Positions 21,365 to 33,181 of a stretch of 64,000 nucleotides of DNA are shown in pieces. The stretch's first letter is position 1. The number at the start of each line of letters is the position of its first letter. The stretch spans positions 362,083,238-362,147,237 of the forward strand of contig NC_085138.1 of the NCBI RefSeq assembly GCF_035046485.1, given 5' to 3'. The notes below the pieces were generated by a model. That model was not told where the DNA came from. It searched no databases and was given only the letters and a program-made list of their open reading frames with translations. The position numbers were made by a program, and so were the translations under genes. Source of the stretch: Aedes albopictus. Lineage: Eukaryota; Arthropoda; Insecta; Diptera; Culicidae.

Positions 21365-22665
21365 CAAAAAAAAGTCACGCACGTTTCTCAGCCGTCTGTC
21401 AACCGATTTGAGTTCTCTTGGAAGCAAATGAAAGCTACTACATCCTAGTAGAACGCTATTGAATTTTTTTTCGATTGGACGTTTGGTTACCGAGATATCT
21501 CTCGAAGAGTACTTATGAGTCATACTTCTAAACTTTTTAAGATTATTTCGACCGTTTGTCAATCGATTTGGGTTCTCTTGGCACCAAATGAAAGCTACAT
21601 CACCCTAGTAGATCGCCCAGAAGTTTTATTTCGATTGCACATTTGGTTACAGAGATATCTTTCGAAGAGTACTTCGGATTTATACAACTAAACCTTTTGA
21701 GATTTTTGACCAAAAGTATCATAATAAATATCTTAGCCGTCTGTCAACCGATTTCGGTTATCCTGGCACCAAATAAAAGCTACAACATTCTAGTAGAGCC
21801 CTATACAATTTCATTAGGATTGGACGTTTGGTTACCGAGATATCTTCCAAAGAGTACTTGGGAGTAATACAGGTTAATGAAAATGCGCAACTGACAGTTA
21901 AATTGATATCCATTATGTTTTACATGTTGACTCGTATGGGGTCGGATCTGGATTCCTTTTCGTTCGGTTTTTGCGAGTCAGGGTCAGCTCAGACTCAGGT
22001 TCAAAACCGGAGCTTCGTGGCCGTGCGGTTACCGGCGTCAGTCGTGTAGGCGTATTGTGAGTGCCACGGAGTGAGGGTTCGATTTCCGCTCCAGTCGGAG
22101 GAAACTTTTCGTTAAACGAAAAATCCTTCATTGGTCCACTGGGTGTTCCGTGTTGTCCGTTGCCTAATGTTAGTGATTGTTCCAAATGAAAGCTACATCA
22201 CCCTAGTAGATCGCCCAGAAATTTTATTTCGATTGCACATTTGGTTACAGAGATATCTTTCGAAGAGTACTTCGGATTTATACAACTAAACCTTTTGAGA
22301 TTTTTGACCAAAAGTATCATAATAAATATCTTAGCCGTCTGTCAACCGATTTCGGTTATCCTGGCACCAAATAAAAGCTACAACATTCTAGTAGAGCCCT
22401 ATACAATTTCATTAGGATTGGACGTTTGGTTACCGAGATATCTTCCAAAGAGTACTTGGGAGTAATACAGGTTAACTCTTTGAGAGATTTTTGGCCAAGG
22501 GTACCATAATAAATATCTCAGCCGTCTGTCAACCGTTTTGGGTTCTCTAAGCCCCAAATGAAAGCTACAATATGCTTGTATAAGGCCCTGCAATTTTATT
22601 TCGATTCGGCATTTGATTACTGAGATATCTTACGAAGAGTATTTCAATAAATTCTTTTTTTTTTA
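21365..22665 (+). repeat. ~180-bp tandem repeat array
   Basis: Diverged units each carry CCGTCTGTCAACCGATTT, AAATGAAAGCTACA, CTAGTAGA, TTTGGTTACCGAGATATC and GAAGAGTACTT. Six to seven units are seen. A 304-bp foreign segment sits at 21,878-22,181, and the 294 bp on its left (21,584-21,877) are repeated on its right (22,182-22,475) with one mismatch. Confidence 0.8.
21874..22182 (+). repeat. 309-bp exact copy of 25,748-26,056
   Basis: Identical by eye, base by base, to 25,748-26,056. It contains about 137 bp of upstream sequence plus the head and body of a tRNA-derived SINE (from 22,011), but lacks the SINE 3' end. A plain SINE insertion therefore does not explain it. Confidence 0.85.
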
Positions 22666-23459
22666 TTATATTCACTTGTTATCTTGCATTTGTTTTTGAC
22701 CAGTCTATTTTTAAATAAATGATGCTGACCTCATACAAAGTGTATACTAGCAGGTTATTGTTTTCAACAAAATTATAAATAACAAATTACAAATACACAG
22801 GAATTTTATGGAAACTAACAATATGTTAAATGAAAGCTTTGAAGAACCAGACAGCCAAAATAACTAGCTAATGCCAAAACTGATTAATTTAGTAGATATA
22901 TCATTTTTGTCGTTTTTACACCATAACCATGAATACCAAGTACTTCGGAGCTAATTTAATTGACTGATTAAGATATATTGTATCTCGCTGATTTTCTTAC
23001 CCATTTGTTAATCGATTCAAGATCTCTTGGCAGTTAATAAAAGATACAAAATTCCAGAATATGTAAGCTATTTTTTAAACATTCCATACAAGACTCTAGG
23101 AAGTGTCTGGCATTTCTGGTAGTTTAGTCCATGGTCCATGATGCTATTTTGGAAACCAATCCACTAGATGCCAAATCCACAATATTTTCTAGAACTTTTG
23201 GTAAATTACACAAAACAAATATGTTAAATACAAATAATACAACAATAATTTTAATAAGTGTAAGAAGGGTTCTGTTCACCATAGGTGGATTAAATCGGGT
23301 TTTTTAAAGAGGCTTGCTACCGTGAATCGCATATGCGTCCCATAAATATGCATAGGAAATCCAGCAAAGATAGGACTAATAGGTGATTACCGGCAGCTTA
23401 GGTCTCAAAGAATTTTGACAAAATTTTTCCAGAAAAACATAACTATAATTTTATCTAAT
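22666..23459. other. Unassigned spacer
   Basis: AT-rich, no gene seen. GATTTCTTACCC-like blocks near 22,990-23,040 may be a decayed unit of the preceding array. Confidence 0.35.
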
Positions 23460-24074
23460 TTGTTAAGTTCGATAACATTCGCGTCTCAGCACACCGTGTG
23501 ATATCGTTGTTGTGCATGCGGTTGGTGAGACGAGTTTGAGCGATTTTTTTTTCTTTTCATCCGATTCGCTGTTTTTGGAAATTGGAAAATCAAGTTTGCG
23601 CGAAGGAGACGACATACCTACCTACCTACCCATACTCTGGCTGGAGTGAGCACGTTCCGTTATATTTTGATGTGTTGTTGCTGGCCATGCCGTGCCGTGG
23701 TGAGCTGCTTATAGCTGGAACTCGGTGAGAAAGACGACGAAGAAACCCCAAGTGTTTTGTGTGGTGACGATTTGAGGCGAAATATTTTCGGCCCGAAAAG
23801 GTGAATGATTTGTGCAACAAGACCACGGTCCACTATACGAACCGAACGAAGTGCAGTCAGTCGCGTTTTACGAGTAAGAAGAACATTCACGGTTCCCGTA
23901 CGTGTACGAGTGGTGCTCGGTTAAGTAATTTACCCGGATGCGCGGCGAGCGAGGTGCATAAAGTCCCCGAAATTCCGGTTCTTGTGGACATCTAGTGTGC
24001 AACAGGTTCCTCCCCTCATAACAACCACGCAGTAGGCTAACTACCATCATCACATCACCATATCGCCACACAAG
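23460..24074 (+). other. Candidate non-coding exon with splice donor
   Basis: GC-rich island without transposon sequence, ending in the strong donor CAAG|GTAAGT at 24,074/24,075. A possible initiator TCAGTCG lies with its A at 23,859, without a DPE. No long ATG frame is present, so it would be a 5' UTR exon of a plus-strand gene. The start is uncertain. Confidence 0.4.
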
Positions 24075-24783
24075 GTAAGTGACTACGTTTTCCCTGGTGG
24101 CCACCGATTACAACATGTCTTATTCTGGCTGGGTTGGGTATCATTTTATGCTTTTATATTCGCATTGTTTCATGTGGAATCGAGCGAATTGCGAAAATGT
24201 TGATAACACCAACTCACTGATTGCTGGAGCAGTTGGAGGATTCTCAGTTGGTCCACTCCAAGCTGCTACCTACCATACTCTACCATTCGTGCTGAGAGGT
24301 TCAGTGACCTTCTCTTGTTGTGGACTTTGTTTTTGGGAGTTTTCGCCGTTTTCGCGTTGTTGAATGCGAATTTTTCGTCTTGTGTGAATAATTGTTGTGC
24401 CACATTTTGAGGAAACTAAACTGCGCTCTCTTATTTAGTTTCTCTGTATTGTTTATCTTCTTTTCTTTTTTGACTTTCTTCGTTTATGTGTTTTATGTTT
24501 ATACTTGCAGCATTGGCGAGGTTTGATGGCTGGAACCTTGTTTTAAGATTATTTTACCAATCCCAAAAGAGTTTGTTTGATATTTTGGGGTACGTTTACG
24601 TAACCAAAGTCAGATTCCTTCGGATTTCGATGGAGTTGCTGGAGAAATCTCTAGCAAAATGCATGCCTGGAGGTAAAGTTACTAGAGGATTCTATTTTTT
24701 AGTGGAACACTTAAAGACATTCTAAGAGGAATTACTGGAGATACTACTGCTGTTTTCATCTCGAAATCATTGTTACGGACATA
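24075..24783. other. Possible intron sequence
   Basis: No gene is seen. At 24,600-24,720 degenerate array-like motifs appear. Confidence 0.3.
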
Positions 24784-24991
24784 TTGCTGTGTGCGTTCAA
24801 GATGCAAACGGTGCCCAAATGCGCTTCAAACGCGGTAACACATATTACCAAAGGCAACGTAGCAACCATAGCCAATATCACCGCCAACCTAGGATTCGAA
24901 AGCTCCCACTGACATCGGGTTACTTGTTAGAAAATCTTACCGCATTTGGTGCTACCGCATTTGATATTTGCATTTTGAATGCACACAGCAA
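24784..24991. mobile_element. TA-flanked MITE (208 bp)
   Basis: The inverted ends begin TTGCTGTGTGC and extend about 26 bp with two mismatches. TA dinucleotides lie on both sides (24,782-24,783 and 24,992-24,993). It fits the Tc1/mariner type. Confidence 0.8.
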
Positions 24992-25747
24992 TATCGATTG
25001 TAGGCAGTTTAGTTTCAATGACTAATTCATTAATTAGCTTTCATATCATGTAAAACGTATTCCAAAACAACTATCATTTCCTTAAAACAATAAAAAAGGG
25101 GAAAAAATGATTTATTTGATTAATTAAACAGCTTTTGCTGCGTTCTGCAGCAGTGAAATCTAACTTTTTGAAAGAACTTTTGTGAGAAGTGAATCTGGCG
25201 AAGTGAACGGTGATGAAGAACATTACGGCTAGCTGCTGCTTTGGTGCGGTTGCGTTCGTCGTACACAAAACGAGATAAATTTTTAATTTGTATTTAAGTG
25301 GAGTGAAATTGTAACGTGGAATTCCGCATTGATATTCTACATCTTTTTGCTTCCATCTGTTGAGCCATTGACAAAGGTGAGTTGAAATATCTGAAATCAT
25401 CGGACTTTGTCAGTCTGATGTGACGGGAATTAGCGCATAGGACGAAGTAGATGTCTACCCTATTGAAATTCTATCAAAAACTGTTTTTCCGTATCTCTGC
25501 CAGAGACTATTGTCGTTTTCAGTTATTCCTAGAGCGTACCTAGTTCTGCCCTGACTGCTGTCAAAACGTTCGTTTATTCAATCGGGTCAGATCCGGGTTC
25601 GCCCACAGATCCGACCCAAACAAGACGAGGATCGCTCTGACGACGTTCCACGCCGATCCAATCGGTGCGGGCTTAATCTATCAAAATGGAAACTACCTAA
25701 TTAGTACGCAACATGTTGACACTTATTTATGTGCTAAAAGTAAAAAC
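24992..25747. other. Unassigned spacer
   Basis: No gene or repeat recognised. Confidence 0.3.
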
Positions 25748-26110
25748 TTAATGAAAATGCGCAACTGACAGTTAAATTGATATCCATTATGTTTTACATG
25801 TTGACTCGTATGGGGTCGGATCTGGATTCCTTTTCGTTCGGTTTTTGCGAGTCAGGGTCAGCTCAGACTCAGGTTCAAAACCGGAGCTTCGTGGCCGTGC
25901 GGTTACCGGCGTCAGTCGTGTAGGCGTATTGTGAGTGCCACGGAGTGAGGGTTCGATTTCCGCTCCAGTCGGAGGAAACTTTTCGTTAAACGAAAAATCC
26001 TTCATTGGTCCACTGGGTGTTCCGTGTTGTCCGTTGCCTAATGTTAGTGATTGTTCAGTCTGTGCAACCTCTGGTTGAAGACGGTGTAGTGTCTTTTAAA
26101 ACGACATGAG
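25748..26110 (+). mobile_element. tRNA-derived SINE with upstream segment
   Basis: The SINE head starts near 25,885: A-box-like TGGCCGTGCGGTTACC and B box GGTTCGATTTCC, then a body with CCACTGGGTGTT and a 3' part ending near 26,105. Sequence 25,748-26,056 recurs exactly at 21,874-22,182. Relatives are at 39,118 and 49,516. Confidence 0.75.
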
Positions 26111-26209
26111 TTTTTGACGTTTTGTGGCCATGTTGTTTACGATTTGGACTTCGAAAACTTCCATCAGCTTTCCATAGGTGGTTTGATTGAGTTCAAAATA
26201 TGGGTTGGC

Positions 26210-27590
26210 GTCAGGTGTCCTCCAGGAATTCTGGGATTCTCAGGGAGTTTCATATGAGATTTTTCAGGTGGTTTATTCGGGATTCCTTCAAATGTGCCTT
26301 TTGGGACTCTTCCAGGAATTTCTTCTGAAATTCCTAAACAGATCATTTCTGGGATTCCTCCAGGAAGTTCTATCGAGAATCTTTTCGGGATTTCTTAATT
26401 TATAGGTTTCCTTCAGAAGATTCTTCTAGGATTTCCACAAGTGTTCGTTACGGACTCGTGTAATGGGTTCGTTCCATTGTTCTGAGATTCTCATAGATTC
26501 TCTTCTGAGATTACACCAGGAGTTCCTTCTGGCATCCTTCCAGGAATTTCATCATTGATTTCTTCGGGGATTCCTCCAGAAGTTCTTTTCTGGCTTATTC
26601 AAAACATTCCGGAATTCCTTCTGGAACTCTTTCCAAAAAATCCTGCAGGGTTTCTTTCCGGAATTTCATCAGAACTCCTACAGGAATTCTATGCGAGATT
26701 ACTGCAGTAGTGCCTCTGATATTTCTTCAGAAATTTTCTTAAGATATCTGATATTTTCTTCTGAGATTTTTGAGAATTCTTCTAGGATTCCTTCAGGAAC
26801 TTATTTTGAGCAGGGATGGTATTCGGCACTGAAAATGTGCACAGTGCAGCTCATTTTCATTTTAAATCCGCGCACACTTGCACTCACACTGAAGAGCATG
26901 CCATCCCTGCTTTCGAGAACTCCTTCCGGGAATCCTCCAGGAACTTCTAACGGGAACTGCTTTCGGATTTTTTTTCAGAAACTGCTTCCAGATTTTTCTG
27001 GAACTCCATCCAGGATATCTAGATTCCCCCAGGAGTTTTTTTTCTGGATTTTCTGCAGATCTAGCTGGAATTCCTCCACAAGTTCATTCTGTAATTCTGG
27101 CAAATGTTCCTGGGATAAGCATTCTCCAGGTTTCAATAGTTCCTTCCGGGACGCCTTTTTACAGGACGGAAACATTCTGAAGACATTCAAAATGAAACTA
27201 TAAGGAGAATCTCGAAAGGAATTCCTGGAGGAATATTGGAAGGAATTCCGAAAGGAATCTCCGAAACAATTCCAAGAGGATTCCCGAAACTTTTGGAAAC
27301 ATACCGAAAGGAATCCCTTATGAAGTACCTGTAGGCAAGGAATCCTGGAAGAATCCCAGAGGAAACTTCGTAAGAAACTCAAAGAAAAATCTCAGTTAGA
27401 GCTCCCTGAGAAATCACAGAAGGAACTCCTAGAGGAATTCTAGAATAACTTTTTGGGGGCACCACGGAAGGAATGCCTGAAGAAATCCCAGAAAAATGGT
27501 AGTGTAATCTCAAATAGAATTTCTGGAGGAGTCCTAGAGAGAATTTCAGGAGGAATCTTGGACCGGAAGGAACTCTAGGAAAACATCTCA
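26210..27590. repeat. Degenerate array with orientation switch
   Basis: The TTCCTCCAGGAATTC-type motif is on the plus strand up to about 27,180 and in the reverse sense (GGAATTCCTGGAGGAA) from about 27,215 to 27,590. A small MITE interrupts it at 26,811-26,909. Open frames here, up to 170 codons, are repeat by-products. Confidence 0.7.
26811..26909. mobile_element. Tiny hAT-like MITE (99 bp)
   Basis: The ends CAGGGATGGTAT and the inverse of CAGGGATGGCAT face each other. The 8-bp flanks ATTTTGAG and CTTTCGAG match at 6 of 8 positions, as for an old hAT insertion. Confidence 0.6.
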
Positions 27591-27649
27591 CAATTTCACG
27601 AGAATCGCTCTCTTGGCAACCGTGGCGTGCAGTGCCCTATTTTAAGATT

Positions 27650-27895
27650 GACTCTCCAATTGGGTCTTTCATATTACTCTATAATCGGAATCTGCACCTG
27701 AATATGAATCGGATTTTATCATTTTTGGTGTCCGGAAAATATTTTTAAAATTCATTCAAAGTTTGTATGTTTTTTTTTCCTCGGAGTGAACTGTAATTTT
27801 ATAGAATGAACTGTCATTTTAGACTAAAAAAAAGCTCTTTAGACTATACAAAATGGTAATACTTCATACGCTAAACAATTGAACCTTTTTCTATC
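27650..27895 (-). repeat. Dispersed repeat, copy 2
   Basis: Inverse relative of 30-410, with a deletion between the GACAGTTCA and GCTCTTT blocks. No coding sequence. Confidence 0.55.
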
Positions 27896-28177
27896 TCTTA
27901 CCGCAACCTTCACTCGTCTGCAACAGTGTGAAAGATTGCGTTTTTTTGTCCATGTCTGGTGTAGTAGTTTCGAATCGATTCCCAATGCAGTTGAAAACCT
28001 AGCAAAAATATAGGCGAAGTTTTAGAAGATTTCTTCAACTGAATTCTTGGAAATTTGTTCATTCTAACTTTTCTGATTTTGAAAAAAAAATCAAACTTGT
28101 TTCCAAGAAAAAAGATGAAATATCTGAAACATCTGAAGAAACTCACAATTTTGACTCTTATTCATATTGAGAGCTGC
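27896..28177. other. Unassigned spacer
   Basis: AT-rich, no gene seen. Confidence 0.3.
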
Positions 28178-28345
28178 TATGCGTGTTTTTTTGTTGCCCT
28201 AGGCCCTAGGTTCAATGTCGGGACCCACGCTGTTCTTTCCTTCCAAAGGAAGAACTCATAATTTGTGAGTTTGTCGGGAGTGGGATTCGATCTCAGATCC
28301 TCGGCGTATCACGTGCTTTAACTGTCACCGGGTCCGCTTTTTGTT
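28178..28345 (-). mobile_element. tRNA-derived SINE fragment
   Basis: On the minus strand a tRNA-like head (GTGACAGTTAAAGCAC; B box GATCGAATCCC) is followed by a short body and an A-rich end. No target duplication was found. Confidence 0.5.
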
Positions 28346-30774
28346 GCGTGTTGATTCTAGTATGCATTAGTTTGCAAGCTTTTTGGATATTTCGAATCTA
28401 TATGACATCACTTATTATCATTAGAAATCAATTTATAAAATAACTTTTTGCCAATCGTTTAGAAGAATTTTTTATGATTACCAAGGATTCTCTGTTTAGA
28501 TTTCTAAGAATCGTTTCATCATATTAATTTAATAAAAAAATCTCCAGAAATTTTGCATTGCGTGTGTGATAACGAAGTAATCAAAACTTGCGTTCTGAAA
28601 GCTGCTGTGTTGTTTCCAATCTTAGTCCGATTACTTACACAGGATACCTGTGAGTTTGAGCATAGTTTATAAGGATGTTTTGAGCACAAGCTTGTTGGAA
28701 TCCCAACATGGCCGCCAAAATGGCCGACTTTCGTATCGAACGATTTCAGGCACATAAATCTCGTGAAAAACAAAGCCAGCTCTTCTTATTTGAAGTGTTT
28801 TTCATGTGAACATGGGCAAAATAAAAATTATACTTTCGTCAAACGTTTACTTTTTGAGATTTGTGCAAGTTGAACCCAAGTCGTTCGTTCTTAAAATGTT
28901 AGATAGCAAGTGTTCAATCAAAATTCCTCTGAAGATTTTTTTCGGAATTATTTTAAAGATCCTTGTGAATGAATGAATCTACATCTTTTTTGGATTTCCT
29001 GAAATTTATCTCTAAAAATTACAAGAGAATTCTTTCGCAATGCCTGAATATTTTTTCATGAAAAACATCTTTTCTAACATTGAATAAATATAATTTAGGA
29101 AAGAGTTTTTGACAAAACTGTAACTTTTATAGAAATCCTTTGACCATTTATAAAAATCCCCTGCAACATCTGTTTACGGGAATCCTGAATAAGCATAGCA
29201 TAGCATGGTTACTTGCACAAATCTTGGATGGAGTTGCAAAGTTGAATATATCCATTGACATTGCTGATGTCGCTACTATCTACAATGTCATAGATTCATT
29301 CAGCTCCACACACCTGGCCAAGTCCTTGCAAGCATTTATAAATCCCTACATCAACTTAGAAAGCGCCCAGAACTGAAGCAGCTTTTAATAGATGAATGGA
29401 TTTTTTCAACTTATATGCAGTTATATAGCAAATATATACTGAAGTAGAATTATTTATAAACAGTGAATCAAAATTCAACCATCGCGCAACAATAACGACA
29501 ATGTCGCAACCTGAATTTGTTGCGACATTCTACGAATGCGACATAGGTTTGTCCCATCTTGAACAGAATAGGACAAAGATCATGCACCACGAGTTTAGGG
29601 ATTTTTAAGCCTTGCGTTGTGATTTTCGAGCGGTAACTTCGAGTCGGTAAACACTGCAACGCTACTGAAGATGTATCATCAAAAAAAATCGATTATGGGT
29701 TAGTAATAATTGATTATTCACGAGTTGAAAAGTACGCAACAAATTCAGCTTCCGTTTTGTCTGTTACAAAAAAATTCGAGAAAACGTCATTATCTGTTAC
29801 CAGTTGGGATAAAGAGTAATCGCCACGTCCTCTTTGTTGCTTGTTTTGTGCCTCTTTTGTCTGACAATTCTCTTCACTGTTTATAAATAAATAATATTGG
29901 AAAGATCTCACCAATTGTTGTGTGATTTTTGTGGTTCAATGCCGATCATCTAATTGTCTTGATTAATGTCTAAGACCTAATCTAATCTAAGACCAGATTC
30001 GGATTCAGCAGCCCAAAATCTGTCAGAGACACATAAGTTTGCTTGTGATACAGAAAAAAATGTTGCGCTGTGACATTGGTGCGTGGATGTCAGGCGTAAG
30101 GTGGTACATTGGTGGTACTCTGAAGATGATGTGGCACAGTTCGCTTGATTGCATAACTCGTAGGCGTTATCTAATAGATTGACAATGTGCTGTGAAAATT
30201 GAACGGAAGGGAAACACTCATGGGTCAATCTTCCTTTTTTTTCGCAATTTTCAAAAAAAAAAAACAGAATTATGTATTTTTTAATGAGGAAATACAATTA
30301 AAAAAATCTTTCTCAACGTACACACATTACATCCAATCCAATATTCGCCCATATTCAACAATTTGATATCTTAGAGCTTTGTATGTGATCTTGATTTTCG
30401 ACGCTTACAGTTCCCTAGCGTTTTGATTCCATCTTAACGTTTCATCCGCTGAAAATTTGTTTTCGGTTAGCCCTTGCGCAAGAGTTTTGAATCATCTTTA
30501 TCTTCCTTTCATTTTGACTTCCTCGCACATTCATCAACCACCAGCTCGCCCGGCATTCCATTCGGGAAGGTTATTGAACTAAATTGTTTGATGGAAACGC
30601 TTCCTGACTCAAATGAAGATGTTGCATAATAATAAATCTGGAAGAGATTTCATCGGGTGTTACTTTGGAACCAGTTCTGAGACTTTTAGTTACACCGAAA
30701 TATGAAGATTATACCAAATGTTCATAAGATCCATACAATTAAAAATATTAAGGTTTTTAAACCTGCACTATGAA
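28346..30774. other. Unassigned AT-rich sequence
   Basis: No conserved gene is seen. A 78-codon frame at 29,140-29,376 has no recognisable motif. A small hairpin (AATGTCGCAAC/GTTGCGACATT) lies at about 29,498-29,528. Degenerate array-like traces occur at 28,920-29,060. Confidence 0.35.
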
Positions 30775-30972
30775 TTACGCATTGTATGAAGATCCGCCAC
30801 TTGTTGATTGGGTGTAATACCTATTGGAAAACCAACCATGACCAGATTGTTGAGTAGCTTCACGTCTAGCAATATGGGATGGCAAATTGATACAGTCAGA
30901 TCTATTCAGCTTTCGTGGTGGTGCTGTCGCTGTAGTAGCGTTGTGTCGATTGACGATTAATTTGCGAACCAT
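30775..30972 (-). CDS. Hypothetical 65-aa basic protein
   Basis: A 65-codon frame starts at ATG 30,972 with A at -3 and G at +4, a good Kozak context, and ends at TAA. The protein is basic at its N-terminus (MVRKLIVNRH) and Ser/Gly/Tyr-rich at its end. No domain, signal peptide or membrane segment is seen, and I do not recognise it. The support is its promoter: an Inr TCAGTG with A at 31,025 and a DPE AGACTG at exactly +28, which gives a 53-nt leader. The region is free of transposons. It may be a complete small gene, the first exon of a longer one, or chance. No poly(A) signal was found just downstream. Confidence 0.4.
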   Translation of the reverse strand: MVRKLIVNRHNATTATAPPRKLNRSDCINLPSHIARREATQQSGHGWFSNRYYTQSTSGGSSYNA

Positions 30973-30992
30973 TGCTAAAAACAATCCCGGAC

Positions 30993-31027
30993 CAGTCTTC
31001 GCCAGTGGCCACTTTCGTCGGCACTGA
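30993..31027 (-). promoter_or_regulatory. Core promoter candidate (Inr + DPE)
   Basis: On the minus strand the Inr TCAGTG (A at 31,025) is followed by AGACTG at +28 to +33, matching the DPE position and consensus. It lies 53 nt upstream of the ATG of the 65-aa frame. Confidence 0.5.
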
Positions 31028-32280
31028 CTGCTGATGGTATGGCGAGGAGGATTTCGCTTTTCGCTCACTCACTCACTCATTGTGAAATCAGCGATGCGGC
31101 CGCGCATTGCCTGTCCGTCCAAACGAGTGGAGTAGGAAGGAATTTCTTCGGCCCATGCGTACAAGTGGTATTCCGATTCCGATGCCGCGGCGTATTTGGC
31201 TTCTTCACATGTGGAGGTGGGTTGGTTATGGAGGTTTGTGAGACGTTCGTTGGTTGTCGATCGCTTGTTATTGGGTTTTAAAGCAAAACTGTTATGGCGG
31301 AATCGTAAACAACGCAAGGACCAGGCTCCGTCCCGCAATCTGCCACTCCACTCCAGCGTCGACCGACACTCTAAATGGTGGCTTTGTAGAGTATCGTGGG
31401 TTCGATTTATGAATGAGATTAGCTGAGGAGGACGAAACGGGGGAAAGAAAAGTTGAATCCAGTTCGATTCTACCTATTCGAGATCGTCCGTCGAGCACAT
31501 GTGTGCGCGGGCTTGAACGACCTAAAAGGCCGTTCGTTGACCGACTCTCGTTTTATGCGGTTGGGCTCGATTTGGGTCCGTTTGACTGATCGATCGCGTT
31601 CCGTTATGATGGGTAAAAGAATTTGCAAACCCTTCGAAAAAAGTTGTGCATTTTTTTGCGACTTGTGTTGAACTTCCGTGGCCTATATGTTTAGCAACAT
31701 AGTGAGCAAAATGGGATCGAATGGGTTTTCAGCTCGTTACTCTACTTCCTTTACTCTATCCATGTAGCGAAGGTCCCATGTGGAGGGAATTCATTTTTTG
31801 CTGATTGTTGTTGAGGTCGTCCAGCTGATGCTGTGAAAGTCCGACAAAAACAATAGGATTTGGGAAAACTTGATATTTTATGTAGTGTATAGTCATTTGC
31901 CACTCCGGTTTAAAATGATCTGGAATAAAAACAACTATCCAAACAAAAAAGCTACTAATTTCGGCACTGCAGTCTTGAGGAATTGAAACGAAAGTTTTAG
32001 ATTATTCCCAACGTTTCGACTCGTATTAGAGTCTTCTTCGGTGGATGATTCTGGCTATTCGTTTTTTGCTTGGGTGACATAGAACTGTCGGTGTCTGAAC
32101 TATTGAATATTTGAACATTAAGGAACGTAGCGATTTCTTCTAACAGCCGAACTCTCTTCATCCGTATAATAAAAAGTTTATAAATATAGAAATATACTCC
32201 GGGTTTCAAATCAGCTTATACATAGTAGTTTTGTGTCAAGATTTTATATTATGATTGAATACTGGTATAACATGCAGTTT
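31028..32280. other. GC-rich island and spacer
   Basis: 31,030-31,660 is GC-rich, lacks repeats and may be a promoter-proximal region. No second gene could be supported. At 32,011-32,041 the minus strand has a hammerhead-ribozyme-like core (see findings). Confidence 0.35.
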
Positions 32281-32289
32281 CGTAAGCTT

Positions 32290-33180
32290 ACTTACTACTT
32301 ACTTCCAGTCCTGAGCACCCACGGTGGTGCAGAGGATAAAATTAGAAAAACTCCGTCCTGTCCGACATCGCCTTGTCCTGTGGCCAGGAAAAATTTCTGT
32401 CGACTTGCTTGATTTCGTTGTTTAGGCTGCGCCGCCATGAGCCTCTGAGTCTGACTTTGCTGCGAAGTCCTGCTGGGTTCCAATCTAACGATTTTTTGCA
32501 GATTTCGTTTCCGCCCCTGTGGCCGACCCACCTCCACTTTCGCTCTCAAATTTCTGTCGCTATCATCGGCATTTGATGACATCGACGATGGAGCCAAAGA
32601 ATAATAATATAAAGAATGCCCACTCCCCTGGCGGTCGGGGAGACACTTCAGTAGCGCTATCTGCGGATGAATGTTAAATCACCATGTAATAGTGTGTGTT
32701 TCTGTTTGCATGTGGATACAGCAACATACGCACACCACCTTCTCTTATGACAGATCACAAACACTAATACAGAGAGCTTCCACCTTGATACGCCCAGAGA
32801 GCACCACTTGTTTTGTCGCTTGACGTTATCATAGGAAAAGGCCAGAGTTGCCATTCTTTATATTTTTATTCTTTGATGGAGCTCTACGTTGGAGATCCAA
32901 ATGTGAGACCACCATGCACGAATTATATACCGCAGGCATCTATTGATGAAGGCCTGCAGCCATTGAGTGTTCTTATGTCGATCTTGGTGCCGCCATCAGC
33001 CACCGGTTGGCTACCAAGCTATTGGAAGCTTTCAACATTCTCCACTGCTTGCCCAGCTACCGTAAAGCTGGAAATGTTGACCATGACCTTGTTTACATCC
33101 AACGTTTTGGTCTTGTTGACGTTGATGATAAGACCTGCCGCTGAGGAGCGATTGGTAAGATCATCGAGTTTGATCTGCAT
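32290..33180 (-). pseudogene. LINE RT, thumb and C-terminus
   Basis: Near 33,180 the frame reads IKLDDLTNRSSAAGLIINVN and FTVAGQAVENVESFQYLGSQ, typical of the region after the catalytic site. Further on, 32,290-32,560 encodes the C-terminal tail (WRRSLNNEIKQVDRNFSW) in broken frames. Between 32,570 and 32,860 the RT thumb is largely replaced or too decayed to read. It belongs with the RT domain at 34,512-35,790. Confidence 0.75.
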
Positions 33181-33181
33181 A

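Noticed and set aside
21365..22665. CRISPR-like array
   Set aside because: The units are long (~180 bp), diverged and contiguous without unique spacers, and the genome is eukaryotic.
26691..27203. 170-codon plus-strand frame
   Set aside because: Array by-product, and interrupted by a MITE that contributes part of the frame.
29140..29376. 78-codon frame as a host gene
   Set aside because: No promoter, motif or codon evidence was found. It may be chance.
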